Part shown: positions 1 through 6,516 of the stretch, piece after piece
Layout: each line of letters begins with the position of its first letter
Position numbering within the stretch: the first letter of the stretch is position 1
Assembly (NCBI GenBank): GCA_964360995.1
Contig: CAYHYZ010000030.1
Location: forward strand, 1-6,772
Source of the DNA: CAYHBS01 sp964360995
GTDB lineage: Bacteria > Patescibacteriota > Minisyncoccia > Ryanbacterales > HO2-45-13
Direction of reading: 5' to 3'
DNA length: 6,772 nt
Translations under genes and position numbers: made by a program
The notes under the pieces: model-generated
Told to the model about the DNA's origin: nothing
What the model saw: the letters and a program-made list of their open reading frames with translations, nothing else
Database searches by the model: none

Positions 1-363
1 TCGCTCATTACGCAGCAGCCACTCGGAGGAACGGCGCAAGGAGGAGGCCAGCGCTTTGGAGAAATGGAAGTGTGGGCGCGCGAAGGATACGGCGCGGCAT
101 ATATGCTTCAAGAAATGATTACCATCAAATCAGACGACGTGACCGGGCGCGCAGCAATCTATGATTCGATTGTGCGGGGCGAACAGAAGAAAAGTCCCCA
201 TGTCCCAACCTCATTCCACGTGCTCGTGCATGAGCTCAAAGGGCTGGCATTAGATGTGGTAGTGAATTACCGCGAAAGTGAGCCCGACGAAGAAGAGGAG
301 CGTGAACGCCCTTCGTATGCATCAAAGCGCGATCAGGTAGCACTAGGATACGACAATGAATAA
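1..363 (+). CDS. rpoB: RNA polymerase beta subunit, C-terminal 120 residues (5'-truncated by window edge)
   Basis: This is the tail of the beta subunit of DNA-directed RNA polymerase, which with beta' forms the catalytic core for transcription. The reading frame is open from base 1. It shows the conserved C-terminal block: TQQPLGG near residues 4-10, [11 protein letters not shown] at about residues 16-26, [10 protein letters not shown], then KSDDVTGR and the closing [15 protein letters not shown]. The ATG at 64 is the internal Met of GEMEVW, so it is not the gene start. After the usual end of the family there is an extra tail of about 30 residues, very acidic (DEEEERER) and then mixed charge. 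Three positions near the left edge depart from the family pattern: T for K in GGKAQ, G for F in AQFGGQ, and R for L in WALE. The stop overlaps the start of rpoC by 8 bases, the classic rpoBC arrangement. The identity is certain; only the completeness is limited by the window. Confidence 0.98.
   Translation, partial: [120 protein letters not shown]
345..348 (+). promoter_or_regulatory. Shine-Dalgarno-like AGGA for rpoC
   Basis: AGGA lies 7 bases before the ATG at 356, inside the end of rpoB. It favours this start over the in-frame ATG at 377, which would remove the overlap with rpoB but has no purine-rich motif at suitable spacing. The 8-base overlap also fits translational coupling of beta and beta' synthesis. 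Confidence 0.5.
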
Positions 364-3300
364 TTCACACACTCAAATGGATAGAAAAGTAAACGATCTC
401 AAATCACTGGTACTTCGACTTGCCTCTCCGCAAGTGATTCACAGTTGGTCACACGGTGAGGTGACCAAGCCAGAAACCATTAACTATCGTACCCAGCGCC
501 CAGAGCGCGATGGGCTCTTTTGCGAGAAAATTTTCGGACCCACAAAAGACTTCGAGTGTTACTGCGGAAAGTATCGTCGTGTCAGGTATAAAGGGATTAC
601 GTGTGACAAATGCGGTGTTGAAGTAACACGCTCACTGGTACGACGTGAACGCATGGCGCACATCGAGCTCGCTGCGCCCGTTGCGCATATTTGGTTTGTC
701 CGCTCAGTGCCCTCTAGACTTGGCACGCTACTTGATCTTTCAATTGTCGATTTAGAGCGAGTCATCTATTTCGCCGGATACATTATTACTGGTGTCAACG
801 AAGAGGCGCGCAAAGAAGCGCTCAAGTCTATCGAGCAAGAATTCAAAGCAAAATCCAAAACCGTTATCGACAAGCCAATTCTCCGCACTGCGGCAGAAAA
901 AGCAAAGTCTGAATTGAAGGGTCTTTCTATGCACACGGTGCTTTCCGAAGTGGAGTACCACCGACTTTCAATCAAATACGGAACAGTGTTTAAGGCAGAA
1001 ACCGGAGCTGAGGCGCTGAAGCGCATTGTGGAAAGTTTTGATTTTCCGTCCATGATACAAAAACTCGAAGGAGAGGCGGCGCTCGCTTCACCAGCAAATC
1101 GCAAAAAGATGGTCACGAGACTTCGTCTCATGAAAACACTTGCGAAATCAAATATTCGTCCAGAGTGGATGTTTCTTTCGGTGCTTCCCGTCATCCCTCC
1201 AGATCTTCGCCCCATGGTGCCGCTCGATGGAGGCAGACACGCATCATCCGATGTAAATGATTTGTATCGCCGCGTTATCAACCGCAATAACCGGTTAAAG
1301 CGACTCTACGAGCTCCATGCTCCGGAGGTGATTACGCGCAACGAAAAGCGCATGCTCCAGGAGGCGGTAGATGCGCTGATAGATAACTCCATGCGACGCA
1401 GCACCTCGCCAGTAAGTTCACAGGCACAGCGCCGCCCACTTCGTTCGCTCGCAGACATGCTCAAAGGAAAGCAAGGACGATTCCGTCAAAACTTGCTTGG
1501 AAAGCGTGTAGACTATTCAGGGCGCTCGGTTATCGTAGTGGGACCTACACTCAAAATGCACCAATGCGGACTCCCGAAACACATGGCGCTTGAACTATTC
1601 CGACCATTTGTGATTCAAAAAATTATCGAGCGAGAATACGCACATAACATTCGTGGTTCCGGAAAACTCATTGATGATGCAACTCCGGAAGTGTGGGCAA
1701 TTCTTGAAGAGGTGATTAAAGGTAAGTATGTGCTCCTCAACCGTGCGCCAACCCTGCACCGCCTTGGTATTCAGGCATTCCAACCGCTCCTTATTGAAGG
1801 AAATGCAATTCAATTACATCCCATGGTGTGTTCCGCATTTAACGCAGACTTCGATGGAGACCAGATGGCAGTACACGTGCCGCTTACTGAAGAGGCACAG
1901 CGCGAAGCTCGCGAAATCATGGCGAGCTCAAAGAATTTGCTCAAGCCTTCCACTGGAGAGAGTATTTCCGCTCCAACACTCGATATCGTACTCGGTATTT
2001 ACTGGCTGACTTCGGTAAAGGCAGAGAGTAAGGGTGCAGGGAAAGTGTACTCATCCAAAAATGAAGCGGTGCTCGCCTATGATCTTGGAGATTTGGATTT
2101 ACGCGCAGTAGTAAAGATCTATACTCGTACTGCAGACGGAGTGGAAACACTAGAAACGTCTGTTGGGCGCATCTATTTTAACGCCGCACTTCCCAATGAT
2201 TTTCCGTTTGTCAATGACGTCCTCGACAAAAAGAAACTCGGCGCACTGATGGACACCTTGTTCCGTACCTACGGACCAGATCCGATTCCAGGAATTCTCG
2301 ACAAGGTAAAGGATATTGGATATCAGTACGCAACAAAATCCGGCGTCAGTTGGGGCATGGAAGATCTCGTAGTGCCACCAGCAAAAGAAGAAATGATTCA
2401 AAGGGGACTTGCGAAGGTAGCAGAAATTCAGACGCAATACGACAACGGACTCCTCACTGATGATGAGCGTTACTTAAAAGTCATTGAAGTGTGGAGTGCA
2501 GTTACCAAAGAAGTAACTGATGCAGTACCCATTTCATTGGACAAAGAAGGATCTGTGTATCAGCTTGTGACTTCTGGAGCGCGCGGTTCATGGGGATCCA
2601 TCACACAGATGTCTGGTATTAAAGGACTCATGCGTAACCCATCCGGACGTATTATTGAACTTCCCATTCTCCACAGTTATAAAGAAGGGCTGTCGGTGTT
2701 CGAATATTTCATCTCCACTCACGGCGCGCGTAAAGGTACGGCAGATACCGCGCTCAAAACTGCGGTTGCCGGATATCTCACGCGACGTCTTGTAGACGTG
2801 GCGCATGATGTGGTTGTTTCCGAAGAAGATTGTGGTGTTGCCGAAGGACTTACGGTGCGACGCAGCGATCTTGAGCAAGAAGGAGTGCCTATGAAGAAGC
2901 GAATTTTTGGGCGCTTTCTCGCAGAGGCAATAAAAGGAAAAAACGGAACTTCATTCAAAAAGGGACACATCATCAATTATGAAGATGCAGCGCGTATTGA
3001 TGAATCGAGCGTGGCAGAGGTGGTATTACGCTCTCCTGTGTACTGCGCATCGCGCCGAGGAATTTGTAGGACTTGTTATGGATATGACCTTGGACACAAC
3101 CGTCCAGTGGAACTTGGAGCAGCGGTAGGGATTGTCGCCGCGCAAGCCATCGGAGAACCGGGCACACAGCTGACCATGCGTACCTTCCACTCAGGAGGTG
3201 CGGTTGGCGCGAGCGGTTCGGATATCACGCTTGGACTTCCGCGCGTGGAAGAGGTGTTTGAAGCACGCATGCCAAAGGGTGTCGCGGTGATCAGCGATAT

Positions 3301-3967
3301 CGATGGGGAAGTACTTGATATTGTTGAACATGATAAAGAAAAAGCGATTCACATTTTGCCAAAACAGGCCGGGAAAAAATCGGATGGAGAAGTTGAGGAA
3401 TATCTTATTCCATTCGGACGCACGATTACCGTGAAGAAGGGAGATGCCGTCGTTGCAGGAGGGCTTCTCTGTGAGGGGCCAATTGACCTTAAGCAACTTT
3501 TTGAAGTTGCCGGGAAGACGGTTGCGGTAAACTATATCCTCAACGAGATTGTCAAAATGTATGCACTGCAGGGAGCATCAATTAATCAAAAGCATGTGGA
3601 AGTCATGGTGCGACAAATGTTCTCTCGCGTGAAAATCACAAAGCCAAATGATTCTGCATTTGCCGAAGGAGAAATTGTAGACAAACTTTCCCTTGAAGCG
3701 GAGAACAAGCATTTTGCTGAAGAAGGAAAGCTCCCAGCCGATGGACAAGAAATGCTTTCAGGAATTACGAAGGTAGCAATTACCACTCCAAGCTTCCTGT
3801 CCGCCGCGTCCTTCCAGGAAACATCAAAAGTGCTCATTCGTGCAGCGCTCGAGGGCCGTGAAGATCGTTTAGTGGGTCTCAAAGAGAACGTCATTATTGG
3901 ACGCCTCATTCCCGCAGGAACTGGCTTTGCGGTGCACAAACAGCTGTTTGCGGGGGATCACGAATAA
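356..3967 (+). CDS. rpoC: DNA-directed RNA polymerase subunit beta'
   Basis: This encodes the beta' subunit of RNA polymerase, which carries the catalytic Mg-binding loop and forms the clamp around DNA. In order: the N-terminal zinc site with C68, C70, C83 and C86 (CYCGKYRR...CDKCG); the lid/rudder region around residue 380 with LLGKRVDYSGRSVIVVGP; NRAPTLHRLGIQAF from about 462; the catalytic NADFDGDQMAVH from 496, with all three aspartates present (D498, D500, D502); the second zinc site from C826, C897, C904 and C907; and the bridge-helix/trigger-loop segment AAQAIGEPGTQLTMRTFHSGG around 928-948. At 1203 residues it matches the short beta' form (about 1200, as in Firmicutes) rather than the roughly 1400-residue proteobacterial form, so it lacks large lineage inserts. 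KGTADTALKTA replaces the common KGLADTALKTA, which I recall as common in Patescibacteria. The gene overlaps rpoB and is followed by a terminator hairpin, so it is the last gene of the rpoBC unit. Identity is certain. Confidence 0.99.
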   Translation: MNNSHTQMDRKVNDLKSLVLRLASPQVIHSWSHGEVTKPETINYRTQRPERDGLFCEKIFGPTKDFECYCGKYRRVRYKGITCDKCGVEVTRSLVRRERMAHIELAAPVAHIWFVRSVPSRLGTLLDLSIVDLERVIYFAGYIITGVNEEARKEALKSIEQEFKAKSKTVIDKPILRTAAEKAKSELKGLSMHTVLSEVEYHRLSIKYGTVFKAETGAEALKRIVESFDFPSMIQKLEGEAALASPANRKKMVTRLRLMKTLAKSNIRPEWMFLSVLPVIPPDLRPMVPLDGGRHASSDVNDLYRRVINRNNRLKRLYELHAPEVITRNEKRMLQEAVDALIDNSMRRSTSPVSSQAQRRPLRSLADMLKGKQGRFRQNLLGKRVDYSGRSVIVVGPTLKMHQCGLPKHMALELFRPFVIQKIIEREYAHNIRGSGKLIDDATPEVWAILEEVIKGKYVLLNRAPTLHRLGIQAFQPLLIEGNAIQLHPMVCSAFNADFDGDQMAVHVPLTEEAQREAREIMASSKNLLKPSTGESISAPTLDIVLGIYWLTSVKAESKGAGKVYSSKNEAVLAYDLGDLDLRAVVKIYTRTADGVETLETSVGRIYFNAALPNDFPFVNDVLDKKKLGALMDTLFRTYGPDPIPGILDKVKDIGYQYATKSGVSWGMEDLVVPPAKEEMIQRGLAKVAEIQTQYDNGLLTDDERYLKVIEVWSAVTKEVTDAVPISLDKEGSVYQLVTSGARGSWGSITQMSGIKGLMRNPSGRIIELPILHSYKEGLSVFEYFISTHGARKGTADTALKTAVAGYLTRRLVDVAHDVVVSEEDCGVAEGLTVRRSDLEQEGVPMKKRIFGRFLAEAIKGKNGTSFKKGHIINYEDAARIDESSVAEVVLRSPVYCASRRGICRTCYGYDLGHNRPVELGAAVGIVAAQAIGEPGTQLTMRTFHSGGAVGASGSDITLGLPRVEEVFEARMPKGVAVISDIDGEVLDIVEHDKEKAIHILPKQAGKKSDGEVEEYLIPFGRTITVKKGDAVVAGGLLCEGPIDLKQLFEVAGKTVAVNYILNEIVKMYALQGASINQKHVEVMVRQMFSRVKITKPNDSAFAEGEIVDKLSLEAENKHFAEEGKLPADGQEMLSGITKVAITTPSFLSAASFQETSKVLIRAALEGREDRLVGLKENVIIGRLIPAGTGFAVHKQLFAGDHE

Positions 3968-3992
3968 GTGAGTCCTCTCTGACTTGGGTCGC

Positions 3993-4026
3993 GAAAACCC
4001 TGTATCCAACGTGGTGCAGGGTTTTC
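3993..4026 (+). terminator. Intrinsic terminator-like hairpin after rpoC
   Basis: The arm GAAAACCCTGTA (3993-4004) pairs with TGCAGGGTTTTC (4015-4026): 10 perfect Watson-Crick pairs, then a T-G wobble and an A-T pair. After a single unpaired T (4005), CCA (4006-4008) can pair with TGG (4012-4014) around a 3-base ACG loop, giving a long stem. The A-run and T-run at the base of the stem provide a U-tract in the transcript, although it is short (four T) and ends in CC. The hairpin starts 25 bases after the rpoC stop and ends before the promoter-like sequence for ftsK, as expected for the end of the rpoBC transcript. The symmetric A and T runs would also allow termination on the other strand. Confidence 0.8.
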
Positions 4027-4028
4027 CA

Positions 4029-4057
4029 TTGGAGGGCGAGTGTTTCTCCCTTATACT
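4029..4057 (+). promoter_or_regulatory. Sigma70-type promoter candidate for ftsK
   Basis: A -35-like TTGGAG (4029-4034; the TTG matches the consensus TTGACA, the rest is weak) is separated by 17 bases from TATACT (4052-4057), which matches 5 of 6 bases of the TATAAT consensus. A transcript starting 7 bases after the -10 box would begin at 4064, exactly the first base of an in-frame GTG codon. It sits directly downstream of the rpoC terminator, where a new promoter is needed. The weak point is the poor -35 half and its overlap with a GGAGG that could be read as a ribosome binding site instead. Confidence 0.55.
4031..4035 (+). promoter_or_regulatory. Possible Shine-Dalgarno GGAGG for an alternative upstream ftsK start (GTG 4040)
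   Basis: GGAGG stands 4 bases before an in-frame GTG at 4040, a rather short spacing. If used, FtsK would gain eight residues (FLPYTIG-type, uncharged and unlike the lysine-rich family N-terminus) and the TATACT promoter box would lie inside the coding region. The motif overlaps the proposed -35 element, so only one of the two readings is likely to be correct. Confidence 0.3.
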
Positions 4058-4063
4058 ATAGGG

Positions 4064-6142
4064 GTGAAAACTAAACAGAAACGCCAGAAAAAGGAACCCA
4101 AAGAGGAACATCCCGGGTTCGTCCGTTCCGCATTTTCGGAGCTTCGGCAAGAAACAAAAGACAGCATTTCCGCAATACTGCTTATCCTGCTTGGGGTATT
4201 GTTTTTGCTCGCGCAGTTTAATCTGGCGGGCGCGTTTGGACGCATCATTTTCCCGTTTCTATCGGATGTGTTCGGAAATGCATACCTATTGGTGCCAATC
4301 GCATGTCTTATTCTTGGGGCACATTTACTCACCTCGCATCGACGTAAAGTGGTGAGCGCTACGGCAATCGGAGGAACGCTGTTTCTTATCTCTGCGCTTG
4401 GTCTTATTGATCTCGGATTCGGAGAGACGGCCGCTGGTCTTGCGGGTTGGGCAATTACGTATCCGTTAGAAGCACTCTTTGGTATTTGGGCTGCAGGAAT
4501 AGTGCTTTTTGTTATCTTTGTCGTGGGCGTTCTTGTCGCGTTTGATTTTTCTCTCACAAGGTGGCGCGAGGCGCTTGATGGTGATGAGGCTACTCCTGCA
4601 CTTGCAATGACCGCGTCTGCTCCGGTCACCTCTACCATGGTGATGGCTCCCGAACTCCCCGAAGAGCTCGAAGAGGAGGAAATTGAGACTCCAAAACCGA
4701 TCAAAGCAAAGCGATCGAAAATCCACTCTGATTATGTATTACCGCCACTCTCGCTCCTTGAAAAAGACAAAGGAAAGCCGACGTCGGGTGATATTAAGGC
4801 AAATGCAAATGTTATTCAGCGGACACTCGCGGAGTTTGGCATACCAGTGGAGATGGGAGAGGTGAGCACTGGTCCATCAGTGACGCAGTATACGCTGAAG
4901 CCCGCGCAAGGAGTAAAAATCGCGAAGATTGCCTCACTACAAAATGATCTTGCGCTCGCGCTTGCTGCACACCCACTACGCATGGAAGCGCCCATTCCGG
5001 GTAAGTCACTGGTGGGTATTGAAATTCCCAATCGTTCAATTGCGTTTGTGGGACTTCGTCCGCTCATTGAGGATCAGCAATTTCAAGATGGCGGCTCCTT
5101 AGTATTCCCGCTTGGGAAAGATGTGCGCGGAGACGCAATGTATGCAGACATCGGTAAGATGCCGCACTTGTTGATTGCGGGGAGTACGGGAAGTGGAAAG
5201 TCCGTTGCGATTCACGACGTTATTACGAGTTTGTTGTTTAAGAATTCCCCTGCAGAATTGCGCTTTATCATGATTGACCCAAAGCGCGTGGAGCTCGCAC
5301 ATTATCATGATATTCCACACCTCATCGCTCCGGTGGTTACTCGTCCAAAAGGTGCAATTAAAGCGCTACGCTGGGCAGTAGCAGAAATGGAACGCCGGTA
5401 TGACGTGCTCGCTGCTGAGCGTGTGCGAGACATCGCAGGGTACAACGCAGTGGCCGAAGAACATATGCCATTTATCGTGGTGGTGATTGATGAGCTCGCA
5501 GATCTCATGGCTGCGCATGGCCGAGAAGTAGAAAGCTCTATTGTGCGCATTGCACAAATGGCGCGTGCGGTGGGTATTCACTTGCTTCTTGCGACACAGC
5601 GCCCGTCGGTAGATGTTATTACTGGGCTCATTAAAGCAAATATTACCACGCGTATGGCGTTTTCAGTTGCATCACAAATCGATTCTCGTACGATTTTAGA
5701 TGGTACGGGGGCAGAAAAATTACTTGGACGAGGAGATATGCTATTTTTGGGCGCAGATTTCTCAAAACCAAAGCGTATTCAAAGCGCATTTATTTCGGAG
5801 AAGGAAGTACGAGACGTGACCGATTTTATCCGAGAGCGATCTCTGAACGATTATGAAATTGCCGATTTTGATGCGTCAGGAAATGATGCTCCAGGATCAT
5901 CGGGAAGCGAAGAAGGGGGAGAAGAAGATGCGCTCTATCAAGAGGCGTACGATATGGTGGTCAAAACAAAAAGCGCATCGACGAGTTACTTGCAGCGCAA
6001 ATTTGGCATTGGATATGCTCGGGCGGCGCGCCTCATTGATGCACTGGAAAAGCATGGAGTTGTCGGTCCCGCAGACGGATCAAAGCGGAGAGAAGTATTA
6101 GTGATAGGTGCTGACACAATCAACGAAAATGAAATCCATTAG
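4064..6142 (+). CDS. ftsK: DNA translocase FtsK/SpoIIIE family
   Basis: This is a membrane-anchored, ATP-driven double-stranded DNA pump that clears and aligns chromosomes at the division septum. From the GTG at 4064 the protein has 692 residues, close to SpoIIIE (about 790) and far below E. coli FtsK (about 1330). After a lysine-rich cytoplasmic N-terminus there are four hydrophobic segments (about 35-55, 73-90, 95-117, 138-160), then an acidic/proline linker of only about 60 residues (ELEEEEIETPKP). The alpha domain follows (NVIQRTLAEFGIPVEMGEVSTGPSVTQY split over about 249-275). The motor has Walker A GSTGSGKS (373-380), MIDPKRVEL, Walker B VVVIDELAD (D476, E477), and the LLATQRPSVDVITGLIKANI block. 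The C-terminal gamma winged helix (about 622-685) has LQRKFGIGYARAARLID and ends in GPADGSKRREVLV, as in DNA-orienting FtsK proteins. An upstream in-frame GTG at 4040 would give 700 residues; I prefer 4064 because a -10 box is placed for a leaderless transcript there. The next gene overlaps its end by 14 bases. Confidence 0.96.
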   Translation: MKTKQKRQKKEPKEEHPGFVRSAFSELRQETKDSISAILLILLGVLFLLAQFNLAGAFGRIIFPFLSDVFGNAYLLVPIACLILGAHLLTSHRRKVVSATAIGGTLFLISALGLIDLGFGETAAGLAGWAITYPLEALFGIWAAGIVLFVIFVVGVLVAFDFSLTRWREALDGDEATPALAMTASAPVTSTMVMAPELPEELEEEEIETPKPIKAKRSKIHSDYVLPPLSLLEKDKGKPTSGDIKANANVIQRTLAEFGIPVEMGEVSTGPSVTQYTLKPAQGVKIAKIASLQNDLALALAAHPLRMEAPIPGKSLVGIEIPNRSIAFVGLRPLIEDQQFQDGGSLVFPLGKDVRGDAMYADIGKMPHLLIAGSTGSGKSVAIHDVITSLLFKNSPAELRFIMIDPKRVELAHYHDIPHLIAPVVTRPKGAIKALRWAVAEMERRYDVLAAERVRDIAGYNAVAEEHMPFIVVVIDELADLMAAHGREVESSIVRIAQMARAVGIHLLLATQRPSVDVITGLIKANITTRMAFSVASQIDSRTILDGTGAEKLLGRGDMLFLGADFSKPKRIQSAFISEKEVRDVTDFIRERSLNDYEIADFDASGNDAPGSSGSEEGGEEDALYQEAYDMVVKTKSASTSYLQRKFGIGYARAARLIDALEKHGVVGPADGSKRREVLVIGADTINENEIH

Positions 6143-6506
6143 TAGCATGCCACTTGGCTCATCAGTGCGCATTCGTAGTCGTGGACCAGTAGCGATGTCG
6201 ATTGGTTTTTTTGCAATTTTATTTGCCGCGTATGCAACATTTCAAGCAAGTGATGTATTATTTCGTCCGGAGCTTGAGCTCTCTACGCCGTCCGATGGAG
6301 CGGCGATACGTGGTACAGTGACCATCAGCGGTCGCACCGAGCCGCACCTTATTGTTGTGGTGAATGGATATCAAATTCAGAGCGACGAAACCGGAAATTT
6401 CACCGACACCTTGTTTCTTACGAAGGGTTTCCATAAGCTAGATATAGAGGTGGAAAATCGATTTGGGAGAGTGGCTCGAACAAGTCGCGACGTCGTAGTA
6501 GAATAA
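6129..6506 (+). CDS. Small single-pass membrane protein with an Ig-like (glucodextranase B/Big-like) domain
   Basis: A 125-residue protein of unknown function. The N-terminus is basic (RIRSRG at about 14-19), followed by one hydrophobic segment (about 21-42: PVAMSIGFFAILFAAYA...), which suggests a membrane anchor with the rest outside the cell. Residues of about 46-125 read like one bacterial Ig-like fold: LSTPSDGAAIRGTVTISGRTEP, then VVVNGYQIQSD, GNF, a LTKGFHKLDIEV strand pair and a final RDVVVE strand. The pattern TPSDG...V.ISG.TEP...VNG....D..GNF.....L..G resembles the glucodextranase-B-type/Big domains common in surface proteins; this assignment is by pattern only. The ATG at 6129 is chosen because it overlaps ftsK by just 14 bases; a GTG at 6108 would give 132 residues with a longer overlap. 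Neither has a clear ribosome binding site, so translation is probably coupled to ftsK. It ends in tandem stops (TAATAA). Its position between ftsK and recA hints at co-transcription, not necessarily shared function. Confidence 0.8.
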   Translation: MKSISSMPLGSSVRIRSRGPVAMSIGFFAILFAAYATFQASDVLFRPELELSTPSDGAAIRGTVTISGRTEPHLIVVVNGYQIQSDETGNFTDTLFLTKGFHKLDIEVENRFGRVARTSRDVVVE

Positions 6507-6516
6507 TAAATATTAT

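Noticed and set aside
64..363. A separate 99-residue gene starting at ATG 64
   Set aside because: The frame is open upstream to base 1 and encodes conserved RpoB residues before this Met, so the ATG is internal to rpoB.
766..1287. 173-codon open frame on the minus strand inside rpoC
   Set aside because: Antisense to a strongly conserved part of rpoC, Ser/Arg-rich without motifs; explained by the codon pattern of the plus-strand gene.
4051..4704. 217-codon open frame on the minus strand opposite the ftsK N-terminal region
   Set aside because: It lies wholly antisense to the membrane-spanning part of ftsK, has low-complexity Ser/Pro/Arg-rich content and no recognisable domain, as expected of a shadow frame.
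5905..5932. Purine-rich GAAG/GGGGGAG tract that might be a DNA-orienting (KOPS-like) site
   Set aside because: It encodes the Gly/Ser/Glu linker before the FtsK gamma domain and does not match GGGNAGGG; by eye no exact copy of that E. coli motif was found in the window, and the motif of this lineage is unknown.
6108..6128. GTG 6108 as the start of the Ig-like membrane protein
   Set aside because: It would lengthen the overlap with ftsK to 35 bases with no ribosome binding site, and the added residues (LTQSTK) do not extend any recognisable feature; ATG 6129 is simpler.
6501..6516. A/T-rich gap before recA as a recA promoter
   Set aside because: TAATAA at 6505-6510 is at the right distance for a leaderless start at 6517, but it matches the -10 consensus poorly, coincides with tandem stop codons and has no -35-like partner.
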